Below are positions 40,776 to 52,279 of a DNA stretch of 64,000 nucleotides, piece after piece. The notes beneath the pieces were generated by a model. The model saw only the letters and a list, made by a program, of their open reading frames with translations, did no database searches and was not told the DNA's origin. The DNA lies in NCBI GenBank assembly GCA_964555355.1, contig CAZKRY010000003.1, forward strand, positions 310,001 through 374,000, written 5' to 3'. How positions within the stretch are numbered: the first letter of the stretch is position 1; each line of letters starts with the position of its first letter. Made by a program: the position numbers and the translations under genes. This stretch comes from CAIKBL01 sp964555355. GTDB lineage: Bacteria; Pseudomonadota; Gammaproteobacteria; Ga0077536.

Positions 40776-42275
40776 ATGGATATTTCGGTCAAGCTGGGCG
40801 GTGCACGTACGTTAAAGACCGCCTGCGTGGTAGCGGCGGTCTTCGCCGGGAAACGACTCAGTGCAACCGCAGTCGGTCTCGACAAAACGAGCCGTGGCGC
40901 GCTGTCCCGGCTGATCAAACGCGGCGATTTGAGTGGAAATACCGGTGAAGCGCTAATGCTACCGTTGGTCCCCGGGATCGCCGCCGAGCGCGTATTACTG
41001 GTGGGCTGCGGTAAACAAGATGGACTCACCGGACAGGAATACCAAAACGTGCTCGCCAAAGCGGCGAAGGCGGTGGTCGACGCGGGCTTGAAGACCGCGT
41101 CCTGCGCGCTGCTCGAGGTCCATGTCAAAGATCGCTCGCTGGGCTGGCGCGCACGGCAGATTGCGCTCGCGTTCTCCAGTGCGGCTTATCGTTTCGACCG
41201 GATGAAGAGCAAACCGTCGCGGAAACCCCAACTCGCCAAATTGCACGTGTTATGCGACGACACCGATGCCGCGGCGGTGGAAGCCGGCGTGCGCGTTGGG
41301 AATGGCGTCGCGGCGGGCGTCGCGCTGACCAAAGATCTCGCTAACCTGCCCGGTAATCATTGCACGCCCGCCTATTTGGCGGATGCCGCGCAAGATCTCG
41401 CCAAGCAATACCCCACCCTCAAAGTTCAGGTGTTGAACGAAGGCGACATGCAGAAACTTGGCATGGGTTCGCTCCTTTCGGTGGCGCGCGGAAGTCGGCA
41501 GCCGCCCAAATTGATTTGCCTTGAATACCGGGGCGGCGAGCGCAACGCGAAGCCTGTCGTCTTGGTTGGTAAGGGAGTCACCTTCGACTCCGGCGGAATC
41601 TCGATTAAACCCGGTGCCGGTATGGATGAAATGAAATTCGATATGACCGGCGCGGCCAGTGTGCTCGGCGTCATGAAGGCGGTCGCCACACTTGCGCTAC
41701 CCCTGAACGTCGTCGGCCTCGCGCCGGCGACAGAAAACATGCCAGATGGCAACGCGACAAAACCGGGCGATGTGGTCACCAGCATGTCCGGGCAAACCAT
41801 CGAGATTTTGAATACCGATGCGGAAGGCCGCCTCATTCTGTGCGATGCGCTCACTTATGCGGCGCGGTTTGAGCCGGACGTCGTCATCGATATCGCGACA
41901 TTGACCGGCGCCTGCGTGGTGGCGCTTGGCAGTCACGCGAGCGGTCTGTTGAGCAATCACGACGCACTCGCCGAGGAATTATTAAACGCCGGCCAACAAA
42001 GCGGCGATCGCGCGTGGCGTTTGCCGTTGTGGGATGAGTATCAGAAGCAACTCGAGAGCCCGTTCGCCGACATGGCCAACGTTGGCGGCCGGGAAGCGGG
42101 TACTATCACCGCCGCGTGTTTTCTCGCGCGTTTCACCAAGGATTACCGTTGGGCGCATCTTGATATCGCGGGTACCGCGTGGACCGGTGGCAAGAACAAA
42201 GGCTCGACAGGTCGTCCGGTGCCGCTCTTGATGGAATATCTGCTCAGCCGTAGCGAGTCCACTCAGGCGGTATGA
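40776..42275 (+). CDS. pepA: Leucyl aminopeptidase PepA
   Basis: A 499-residue M17 di-zinc aminopeptidase, a hexamer that also binds DNA in some bacteria. The catalytic C-terminal domain shows GKGVTFDSGGISIKP, DMTGAASVLG, the signature NTDAEGRLIL, and the closing DIAGTAWTGG. The start ATG 40776 follows GGAAGGA. It heads the pepA-holC-valS operon. The short gap to lptG (126 bp) holds both divergent promoters. Confidence 0.96.
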   Translation: MDISVKLGGARTLKTACVVAAVFAGKRLSATAVGLDKTSRGALSRLIKRGDLSGNTGEALMLPLVPGIAAERVLLVGCGKQDGLTGQEYQNVLAKAAKAVVDAGLKTASCALLEVHVKDRSLGWRARQIALAFSSAAYRFDRMKSKPSRKPQLAKLHVLCDDTDAAAVEAGVRVGNGVAAGVALTKDLANLPGNHCTPAYLADAAQDLAKQYPTLKVQVLNEGDMQKLGMGSLLSVARGSRQPPKLICLEYRGGERNAKPVVLVGKGVTFDSGGISIKPGAGMDEMKFDMTGAASVLGVMKAVATLALPLNVVGLAPATENMPDGNATKPGDVVTSMSGQTIEILNTDAEGRLILCDALTYAARFEPDVVIDIATLTGACVVALGSHASGLLSNHDALAEELLNAGQQSGDRAWRLPLWDEYQKQLESPFADMANVGGREAGTITAACFLARFTKDYRWAHLDIAGTAWTGGKNKGSTGRPVPLLMEYLLSRSESTQAV

Positions 42276-42689
42276 CATCGATCGACTTCCACGTCTTGCC
42301 GGTGCAAGCGCGCCGCCAGCACGATGTGTGCGTCTGCGAACTGGTGGAGAAGCATTGGCAAGCAGGTCGCGCGATATACGTGCACTGCGCGGACGAAGAG
42401 ACCGCGCGTGGTTTCGATGAACTCTTATGGACGTTTCACGATACGAGTTTCGTCCCGCACGCGCTTAGTCAGTCTCCGCAAGCCACGAGCGCGAATGTGT
42501 TGATCGGATGGACGCCGCATACGCCGCAGGCAGTGGATGTACTCGTAAATTTGGATACACAGGTGCCGGGCTTTTTTAGCCAATTCGAACGTGTCGTGGA
42601 AACGGCCGGGCACGACGACCCGTCGCGCCAGCTCGCACGCACGCGCTATCGGTTTTATAAAGATCGCGGTTACCAATTAGCGACGCACA

Positions 42690-42697
<8 letters not shown>
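42272..42697 (+). CDS. holC: DNA polymerase III chi subunit
   Basis: A 141-residue HolC that links the clamp loader to single-stranded-DNA-binding protein. The family opening IDFHVLP, YVHCADEETARGFDELLWTFHDTSFVPH and VDVLVNL, then the end TRYRFYKDRGYQLATH, are all present. It overlaps pepA by 4 bp and valS by 8 bp, the usual arrangement. Confidence 0.93.
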
Positions 42698-45797
<3,100 letters not shown>

Positions 45798-45820
45798 AGC
45801 GGTCGGCGCTACGCCCTCGT

Positions 45821-46183
45821 TTACTTGCGTACGATCGGTGTTTCGTGATCTTCCATAATCATGAAGCGGATGGACGACTTGTCGAATAGCTTTTCTTCAT
45901 CCGCGCCGATGATGGCAGCGGTGTCCGGCGCCGTGAGATAGGCCATTCCCTGATTAAAATCGGCTTCGTTATCAAACCAGATTTCCGTCAGCACGTCATA
46001 CGGCGAGTCGGCATCCTTGGCGTACACATCGTTGCCGTAAGGGCGAATAAAGTGCCGTACGTAGCGCTTGAGGTTGGGCACCTTGCTATAACCCAACGGC
46101 GCATGTTTGGTCTCGTAGTAATTGATGAACTCTTCCATGCTCATCCCAGGCTTACGCTTGATGAGTACCATTACTTTGAACAT
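45821..46183 (-). CDS. EthD-domain protein
   Basis: A 120-residue dimeric alpha+beta barrel protein of the EthD type. FKVMVLIKRKPGMSMEEFINYYETKHAPLG is the signature and VLTEIWFDNEADFNQG follows. EthD proteins accompany degradative oxygenases, but no such operon is here. It converges on valS with 23 bp between. The precise role is unknown. Confidence 0.82.
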   Translation of the reverse strand: MFKVMVLIKRKPGMSMEEFINYYETKHAPLGYSKVPNLKRYVRHFIRPYGNDVYAKDADSPYDVLTEIWFDNEADFNQGMAYLTAPDTAAIIGADEEKLFDKSSIRFMIMEDHETPIVRK

Positions 46184-46240
46184 CCGGATCCCCCGCCAAA
46201 ATTTGAAAGTGACACTTGCCTCGCCTAATCGATGCCTTAA

Positions 46241-46465
46241 CTAGCCGACACCTGCGGCGCCCAAGACCAGCTTAACGACGGTATATACCGTCAATACAAA
46301 CAACGCCGTGCCCACCACACCCGCGACGATGAACACTTTGGCCGAGCCGCGTTTGAAATCACGTTCGCGGTTTTTATTACTCTGCACGCCAAAGCTCGCG
46401 GCGAGTACGCTCTGCGCGACTTGTAGTATGCTGAGCTTGTCACGGGTCGGGTCTTGGTCGGGCAT
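46241..46465 (-). CDS. DUF2970 small membrane protein
   Basis: A 74-residue protein. The family block SILQVAQSVLAASFGVQSNKNRERDF is followed by one membrane helix (FIVAGVVGTALFVLTVYTVVKLVL). The function is unknown. ATG 46465 fits the family length; an ATG at 46495 adds ten residues. It is divergent from cysE across about 50 bp. Confidence 0.78.
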   Translation of the reverse strand: MPDQDPTRDKLSILQVAQSVLAASFGVQSNKNRERDFKRGSAKVFIVAGVVGTALFVLTVYTVVKLVLGAAGVG

Positions 46466-46518
46466 CAGGGCGGCTCGTGGGTCTTGTATCCGCATCTTAA
46501 CACCGGCAAGCGACTCCC

Positions 46519-47280
46519 ATGTTCCAGCAATTAAGAGAAGATATTCGCAGCATCTTTGCGCGCGACCCCGCCGCCCGTAACACCTTGGAGCTTCTGATCG
46601 CCTACCCCGGCGTCCACGCGCTTATCGTACATCGAGGCAGTCACTGGCTGTGGCAGCATGGATTCAAGTTATTAGCGCGCGCGTTATCGCATCTGGGACG
46701 ATGGCTTACGGGTATCGAGATTCATCCGGGCGCGACCATTGGTCGGCGCTTTTTCATTGATCATGGCATGGGCGTCGTCATTGGCGAGACCGCCGAAATT
46801 GGTGACGACGTCACGCTCTATCACGGCGTCACCTTGGGCGGCACCACCTGGAATAAAGGCAAACGCCATCCGACGCTTGGCAATGGCGTCGTGATCGGTG
46901 CCGGCGCGAAAGTCCTGGGACCGATCGTCGTGCATGCCAATGCACGCATCGGCTCTAACGCGGTGGTCGTCAAGGATGTCCCGGAAGGCGCGACCGTCGT
47001 CGGCATTCCGGGGCGTATTGCCGGCGCGCCTAAGAATGACGCGCAAGCGGCGCGCGAAGAAACCGCCCGTCGTTTGGGATTTGATGCCTATGGGCAGGTC
47101 AAAGATTCCAATGATCCATTGGTGCAAGCGGTTGATGCGCTTCTCGACCATGCGCGCGGCATGGAACAACAAATCACGTTATTAGCGGATGCGCTATGCA
47201 AACAGGGGATCGCGGTTAATTTGCCGAACGTTCCACCATGCGATGAAGTGCAGCGCAAGTTGGCCGAACACGGCGAGTGA
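46519..47280 (+). CDS. cysE: Serine O-acetyltransferase
   Basis: A left-handed beta-helix enzyme of 253 residues that makes O-acetylserine for cysteine synthesis. The short N-terminal helical domain (LREDIRSIFARDPAA) is the EpsC/CysE2 form. The hexapeptide repeats run from IHPGATIGRRFFIDHGMGVVIGE to VGIPGRI, with the catalytic histidine in YHGVTLGGT. The C-terminal extension of about 75 residues lacks the classic feedback tail in recognisable form. It lies near the iscR-suf operon, which consumes cysteine sulfur, though other genes intervene. Confidence 0.92.
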   Translation: MFQQLREDIRSIFARDPAARNTLELLIAYPGVHALIVHRGSHWLWQHGFKLLARALSHLGRWLTGIEIHPGATIGRRFFIDHGMGVVIGETAEIGDDVTLYHGVTLGGTTWNKGKRHPTLGNGVVIGAGAKVLGPIVVHANARIGSNAVVVKDVPEGATVVGIPGRIAGAPKNDAQAAREETARRLGFDAYGQVKDSNDPLVQAVDALLDHARGMEQQITLLADALCKQGIAVNLPNVPPCDEVQRKLAEHGE

Positions 47281-47284
47281 CGGA

Positions 47285-48010
47285 CTAAGTGTTCCCCTGC
47301 GCCTGCAATCGCGGCGGCAATAGTCCCTGCAACTCACCGGGCGAGAGATTGCGCCAACGCCCAAGCTTTAGATGATCGAGCCGAATATTTTTGATGCGTT
47401 GTCGTTGTAACCCCGTGACGCGATAACCAAATGCATCGCACATCAAGCGGATTTGGCGATTGAGTCCCTGCACGAGAATAATTCGGAACAAATACTTGCT
47501 CACGCGAGTGATTTGACACGGCAGTGTGGTAGTGCGGTGAATGCGCACGCCTTTGGCCATGCCGGCAAGAAATGCCGGCGTAATCGGCTTATCCACTTCG
47601 ACTAGATATTCCTTCTCGTGTTTGTTCTCGGCGCGCAGCAATTCATTGACGATGTCGCCATCGTTGGTAAGCAGAATGAGTCCTTCGGAATCTTTATCGA
47701 GACGACCGATCGGAAAGATGCGCTCGGCGTGATCGATGAAGTCGACGATATTGCCGTTAATCCGTTGATCCGTTGTGCAGGTGATGCCGATGGGCTTGTT
47801 GAACGCGATATACACCCGCGATCGAGCGTGGTGTGCCGCGGTTTGGCGGTGAATAAGCGCGCCGTCGACACGGATGTCGTCGGCCGCTTCAACCACCGCG
47901 CCTAACGCCGCTAGTTTGCCGTTGATTGTGACCCGGCCCGTCTCAATCAGCTGATCCGCTCCCCGTCGAGAACATAGACCGCTATCGCTCAGTACCTTGT
48001 TTAGCCTCAT
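47285..48010 (-). CDS. rluF: 23S rRNA pseudouridine synthase, RluF type
   Basis: A 241-residue enzyme. The N-terminal S4 domain is MRLNKVLSDSGLCSRRGADQLIE. The RsuA-type catalytic domain has the active aspartate in IGRLDKDSEGLILLTNDGD. FNKPIGITCT, EYLVEVDKPI and GLNRQIRLMCDAFGY favour the RluF subgroup, which modifies U2604 near the peptidyl centre. It converges on cysE with 4 bp between stops. Confidence 0.87.
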   Translation of the reverse strand: MRLNKVLSDSGLCSRRGADQLIETGRVTINGKLAALGAVVEAADDIRVDGALIHRQTAAHHARSRVYIAFNKPIGITCTTDQRINGNIVDFIDHAERIFPIGRLDKDSEGLILLTNDGDIVNELLRAENKHEKEYLVEVDKPITPAFLAGMAKGVRIHRTTTLPCQITRVSKYLFRIILVQGLNRQIRLMCDAFGYRVTGLQRQRIKNIRLDHLKLGRWRNLSPGELQGLLPPRLQAQGNT

Positions 48011-48132
48011 CGTTTTTTCAATCGCATTGCGCTATCCCGCCAGTATCATCCGCCAGTCGCGCGAAGCTCGCCATAAAAAAGTCGCGCTGACCGTGAGGCA
48101 CCACGCGGCCCAGGAAAGGGTCAGACGCGCCG

Positions 48133-48969
48133 CTAAAATCGTCGTCGGATACGTTCAGCGTCTTTGAATACGATGGCACGAAAGGCGTCGGTCGCCTGCC
48201 GGTGAAACTGCACCGCCTGCGGTTCCAGATCCCGCGCCGGCCGCGGCGTCAGCGTAAAATGGCCAAACGTGTCCTCGCCGCGCACAAGAGTGGCGCTGTC
48301 CCAATCAAGTGCCACTTGCCGGGTGCTGGTTGGTACATAGTGCATTGAGAGTCCGATGCGCCGGTCCTTGGAACGATTGGGAGCCGACGCATGCGCAAGC
48401 CGCACGTTGTGTAGAGACACTTGGCCAGGCGCGAGTTCCATCGCTCTCGCATTGCCTTCATCGACGGCGACGGCAATCTCCTGCCCCCGCGAGAGCATGT
48501 TGTGTTCTTTAAATTCATCTCGATGCGGCAACATTTCCTGTCGATGGCTTCCGGGCAGTACGCGTACGCAGCCGCTTTCGACCGTCGATGGAGATAACGC
48601 CAACCACGCCGTGACGAAGTCATCCGTATCCAACCCGACATAAAGCCGATCCTGGTGCCACGACACGAACGCATCGCTCATCGGTTCTTTGATCCACCAC
48701 ACGGTGTTCCAGCACAGAATATTCGGCCCGATGAGATCCTCAACCGCGTCGAGAATTAACGGATGCCGAATTAAGTCATCGATCCACGGATATAAGACAT
48801 GCGATTTGCTGCGTTCGGGTCCTTCAATGAAATGGCCTTGCACATGTTCGATCGCATCGAGGCGAGCGCGGCACGCCGCCGCTTCGTCGGCGGAAAGTAC
48901 ATTCAACGGAAAGTAATAACCCTGCTCTCGATACTGCGACAACGCGGCGGAACTGAGACATTTACTCAT
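48133..48969 (-). CDS. Phytanoyl-CoA dioxygenase (PhyH) family protein
   Basis: A 278-residue Fe(II)/2-oxoglutarate oxygenase. The metal triad appears as H and D in SWHQDRLYVGL and a late H in NVRLAHASAPN, with an arginine in DRRIGLS for 2-oxoglutarate. YREQGYYFPLNVLS at the start and GCVRVLPGSH are family landmarks. It resembles small-molecule hydroxylases of the EctD/PhyH type; the substrate is unknown. It stands alone between rluF and the iscR promoter region. Confidence 0.85.
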   Translation of the reverse strand: MSKCLSSAALSQYREQGYYFPLNVLSADEAAACRARLDAIEHVQGHFIEGPERSKSHVLYPWIDDLIRHPLILDAVEDLIGPNILCWNTVWWIKEPMSDAFVSWHQDRLYVGLDTDDFVTAWLALSPSTVESGCVRVLPGSHRQEMLPHRDEFKEHNMLSRGQEIAVAVDEGNARAMELAPGQVSLHNVRLAHASAPNRSKDRRIGLSMHYVPTSTRQVALDWDSATLVRGEDTFGHFTLTPRPARDLEPQAVQFHRQATDAFRAIVFKDAERIRRRF

Positions 48970-49170
48970 GTGTAGGCTCCCAAGAACAAAGTGCTCGCCG
49001 AAAGCGAGAACGCCTAGTCGGATTATTGAATCGCGTTATAGAGACTTCAATCTGGCATCTAGCGACTCTGAGTTGCGCGGACCGTAGTTGGGCGTAGTGC
49101 ATTGCGCGGGCGTAGTTGGGGACACCCATCGAATTATGTTCACGCCTCTGCCGCTCGCCAAAATTAATTC

Positions 49171-49199
49171 TTGACTGATTTCCTCAGTATCTAGAAAAT
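49171..49199 (+). promoter_or_regulatory. Likely iscR promoter with overlapping inverted repeat
   Basis: TTGACT (49171-49176) could be the -35 box with GAAAAT (49194-49199) as a weak -10, spacing 17. ACTGA (49174-49178) and TCAGT (49184-49188) form a perfect inverted repeat inside it. IscR represses its own operon by binding such a promoter in its cluster-bound form, so this is a good operator candidate. The half-sites are reminiscent of, but not spaced like, the Escherichia coli type 1 site. Confidence 0.55.
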
Positions 49200-49208
49200 C
49201 CACACTAA

Positions 49209-49220
49209 ATCCCTAGGGAT
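49209..49220. promoter_or_regulatory. Palindrome in the iscR leader
   Basis: ATCCCTAGGGAT is a perfect 12-bp palindrome ending 5 bp before the GGAGG ribosome binding site of iscR. It may be a second regulator site or a small RNA hairpin; neither can be shown here. Confidence 0.4.
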
Positions 49221-49234
49221 ATGCCGGAGGTTTC

Positions 49235-49714
49235 ATGCGTCTTACTACGAAGGGCCGTTATGCGGTCACTGCGATGGTCGATTTAGCGCTCAACAGTGGC
49301 CGGGGCCGCGTCTCGCTTGCTGAGATTGCAGCGCGGCACGGGATCTCGCAGTCCTATCTGGAGCAATTATTTGCTGCACTGAGGCGACGTGGGTTGGTGG
49401 ATGGCACCCGTGGACCGGGCGGCGGCTACCAACTCGGGAGATCTGGGGATGCGATATCGGTAGCGGATGTCATTGATGCAGTGGATGAATCGGTGGATGC
49501 CACCCGCTGCGGCGGTAAACGTAACTGCAACGACAACCAAGGCTGCTTAACGCACGATCTGTGGGAAGAGCTAAGCCGCCAAATCCGCCAGTACCTGAGC
49601 AGCGTCAGCTTGGAGAGCGTGGTACGCGATCATCGGCAAAGCGGCGAGGTACAGGTACTGCGACAATGGTCAGGCGGCACCAATCTAGCGCAAATGAAAT
49701 CAGGCGCTGGCTAA
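49235..49714 (+). CDS. iscR: Iron-sulfur cluster regulator IscR
   Basis: A 159-residue Rrf2-family regulator that senses iron-sulfur supply through its own [2Fe-2S] cluster. The winged helix-turn-helix is MRLTTKGRYAVTAM to GGGYQLGR. Cluster cysteines C92, C98 and C104 in RCGGKRNCNDNQGC are at the same positions as in Escherichia coli IscR. H107 in LTHDLW is also present. It heads the suf operon, 28 bp before sufA, as in gammaproteobacteria that use SUF in place of ISC. Confidence 0.95.
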   Translation: MRLTTKGRYAVTAMVDLALNSGRGRVSLAEIAARHGISQSYLEQLFAALRRRGLVDGTRGPGGGYQLGRSGDAISVADVIDAVDESVDATRCGGKRNCNDNQGCLTHDLWEELSRQIRQYLSSVSLESVVRDHRQSGEVQVLRQWSGGTNLAQMKSGAG

Positions 49715-49742
49715 CGCCCGGACTGGATTACGGAGAATTTAG

Positions 49743-50063
49743 ATGGCTGTGACACTCACCGAACGCGCCGCCCAGCATGTGCAGCGCTTTCTTAGCCGCA
49801 ACGCCGGCAATGGATTACGCGTTGGCGTGAAGCCCACCGGCTGCTCCGGCTTCATGTATGTCGTACAACCCGTCACGGAAGTGGGAGAGCACGATCGCGT
49901 GTTCACCTCTCAGGGCGTGCAAATCGTCGTCGACGACGAAAGCCTCAAATACCTGGACGGCACGGAGGTCGATTTCGCCCGCGAAGGCTTGAACGAAGGA
50001 TTCAAGTTCACCAATCCCAACGTCAAAGCCACCTGTGGTTGCGGCGAGAGTTTCAGCCTCTAA
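49743..50063 (+). CDS. sufA: A-type iron-sulfur carrier (SufA/ErpA-like)
   Basis: A 106-residue A-type carrier that receives and delivers Fe-S clusters. The three conserved cysteines are C34 in PTGCSGFMY and C98/C100 in TCGCGESF. It begins MAVTLTERAAQHVQRFL. Its position between iscR and sufB supports SufA rather than ErpA, though sequence alone does not fully separate the two. Confidence 0.88.
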   Translation: MAVTLTERAAQHVQRFLSRNAGNGLRVGVKPTGCSGFMYVVQPVTEVGEHDRVFTSQGVQIVVDDESLKYLDGTEVDFAREGLNEGFKFTNPNVKATCGCGESFSL

Positions 50064-50074
50064 CGGAGCACGTC

Positions 50075-51526
50075 ATGGCTACCTCGCCCACCGAAGTGCA
50101 CGACGTGCTTAATCGCAAGTACGACGCAGGCTTCTATACCGACATTGAACAGGACTGCGCGCCGCCGGGCTTGAATGAAGGGATCGTGCGGCTGATTTCC
50201 GCGAAAAAGAACGAACCCGAATGGATGCTCGAGTGGCGTCTGCGCGCCTTCGAGCGCTGGCAAAAAATGCCCGAGCCAAAGTGGGCGCATGTGCATTATC
50301 CACCGATCGACTATCAGGCGCTCTCGTACTACGCCGCGCCGAAGTCCAACAAAGACGCCCCAAAAAGTTTGGATGAAGTCGATCCCAAACTGCTTGAGAC
50401 CTACAAAAAGCTTGGCATTCCTCTCGACGAGCAAAAAATGCTGGCCGGCGTGGTGGCCGTCGATGCAGTTTTCGACAGCGTATCCGTGCACACCACATTC
50501 AAAGACAAGCTCGCCAAAGCCGGCGTGATCTTCTGTTCGTTTTCGGAAGCAGTGCGCGAACACCCAGATTTGGTCCGCAAGTATTTAGGCTCGGTGGTTC
50601 CGCAAGCCGACAACTACTTTGCGGCGTTGAACTCCGCCGTGTTCTCCGATGGATCGTTTGTGTACATCCCGAAGAACACCCGCTGTCCGATGGAGTTGTC
50701 GACCTATTTCCGCATCAATGCGATGAACACCGGACAGTTTGAACGCACGTTGGTGGTGGCCGATGCCGGAAGTTATGTCAGCTATCTAGAAGGTTGCACC
50801 GCGCCGCAACGCGATGAAAATCAACTGCACGCGGCCGTCGTAGAACTCGTGGCGCTGGATGATGCCGAAATCAAATACTCCACCGTGCAGAACTGGTACC
50901 CAGGTGACGAAGAAGGTCGGGGCGGTATTTATAACTTCGTCACTAAACGGGGCGACTGTCGCGGACGCAATTCGAAAATCTCGTGGACACAGGTTGAAAC
51001 GGGTTCGGCCATTACGTGGAAATACCCAAGCTGTGTGTTGAAGGGAGAAAACTCGGTCGGCGAGTTCTACTCGGTGGCCGTCACACATCATCGCCAACAG
51101 GCCGACACCGGCACCAAAATGATTCATCTCGGGCGCAATACGCGCAGCACCATCGTGTCCAAAGGGATTTCGGCCGGGCATGGCCAAAATGCCTATCGCG
51201 GATTGGTACGAATCGCAAAAAGCGCCGAGAACGCGCGCAATTACACGCAGTGCGATTCGCTCCTGCTTGGCAGCAAGTGCGGTGCGCATACCTTTCCGTA
51301 TGTGGAAGTGCGCAACCCAAGCGCCAAGGTCGAGCATGAAGCATCGGCTTCCAAGATCAGCGAAGACCAATTGTTTTATTTGCGCAGCCGCGGCATAGGT
51401 GGCGAAGACGCCGTCAACCTCATCGTGAACGGATTTTGTAAAGAAGTTTTTAAAGAACTGCCGATGGAGTTCGCGGTGGAAGCCCAACGCCTGTTGAACG
51501 TAACCCTTGAAGGTGCGGTCGGATAA
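50075..51526 (+). CDS. sufB: Fe-S scaffold complex subunit SufB
   Basis: A 483-residue beta-helix protein of the SufBC2D scaffold on which clusters are built. Landmarks are YDAGFYTDIEQDCAPPGLNEGIVRLIS, SFVYIPKNTRCPMELSTYFRIN, YLEGCTAPQRDE, YPGDEEGRGGIYNFVTKRG, KGISAGHGQNAYRG and the C-terminal LRSRGI with DAVNLIVNGF. The conserved cysteine thought to accept sulfur is within NYTQCDSLL. The start at ATG 50075 follows an ACGGAG ribosome binding site. Confidence 0.96.
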   Translation: MATSPTEVHDVLNRKYDAGFYTDIEQDCAPPGLNEGIVRLISAKKNEPEWMLEWRLRAFERWQKMPEPKWAHVHYPPIDYQALSYYAAPKSNKDAPKSLDEVDPKLLETYKKLGIPLDEQKMLAGVVAVDAVFDSVSVHTTFKDKLAKAGVIFCSFSEAVREHPDLVRKYLGSVVPQADNYFAALNSAVFSDGSFVYIPKNTRCPMELSTYFRINAMNTGQFERTLVVADAGSYVSYLEGCTAPQRDENQLHAAVVELVALDDAEIKYSTVQNWYPGDEEGRGGIYNFVTKRGDCRGRNSKISWTQVETGSAITWKYPSCVLKGENSVGEFYSVAVTHHRQQADTGTKMIHLGRNTRSTIVSKGISAGHGQNAYRGLVRIAKSAENARNYTQCDSLLLGSKCGAHTFPYVEVRNPSAKVEHEASASKISEDQLFYLRSRGIGGEDAVNLIVNGFCKEVFKELPMEFAVEAQRLLNVTLEGAVG

Positions 51527-51529
51527 CTC

Positions 51530-52279
51530 ATGCTAAAAATCGAAAACTTACACGCCGAGGTAGACGGCAAACCCATCCTGCGCGGCTTGAATCTCTCGCT
51601 TGGCCGCGGCGAAGTGCATGCCATCATGGGTCCGAACGGATCCGGCAAAAGCACGCTTTCTTATCTGATTGCCGGACGTCCCGGGTATACGGTGACCGCG
51701 GGCTCGATTACGTACGACGGACGCGATCTGCTCGCGCTGGCGCCGGAGGAGCGCGCGGCCGAAGGCGTGTTCTTGGCGTTTCAATATCCGGTCGAAATCC
51801 CTGGTGTCAACAACGTCTATATGTTGAAAGCCGCGGTGAACGGCATCCGCAAATACCACGGCCAAGCGGAAATGGGCGCGGCGGAGTTTCTGAGCCTCGT
51901 CAAAACCAAAACCAAAGAAATCGGTTTGCCGGACAACCTACTCAATCGGCCGGTCAATCAAGGCTTCTCGGGCGGTGAGAAAAAACGCAACGAGATTTTC
52001 CAAATGAGCGTACTTCAACCCCGACTCGCGGTGTTGGATGAGACTGACTCCGGGCTCGATATCGATGCGCTCAAAATAGTCGCCGATGGCGTGAACCGGT
52101 TACGCAGCCCCGAACGCTCTTTTCTCGTCATTACGCACTACCAACGATTACTCGATTACATCGTGCCGGATTACGTGCACGTATTGGCACGCGGGCAAAT
52201 CGTGAAATCTGGCACCCGCGAACTCGCGCTTGAATTGGAGGCGCGCGGCTACGATTGGCTGACTGGAGCGGCGGCCTAA
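51530..52279 (+). CDS. sufC: Fe-S assembly ATPase SufC
   Basis: A 249-residue ABC-type ATPase that drives conformational change of SufB-SufD. Walker A is MGPNGSGKST, the Q-loop FLAFQYPVEIPGV, the signature FSGGEKKRNEI and Walker B LAVLDETDSGLDIDALKIV, all in the SufC form. It lies 3 bp after sufB and overlaps sufD by one base. Confidence 0.96.
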   Translation: MLKIENLHAEVDGKPILRGLNLSLGRGEVHAIMGPNGSGKSTLSYLIAGRPGYTVTAGSITYDGRDLLALAPEERAAEGVFLAFQYPVEIPGVNNVYMLKAAVNGIRKYHGQAEMGAAEFLSLVKTKTKEIGLPDNLLNRPVNQGFSGGEKKRNEIFQMSVLQPRLAVLDETDSGLDIDALKIVADGVNRLRSPERSFLVITHYQRLLDYIVPDYVHVLARGQIVKSGTRELALELEARGYDWLTGAAA

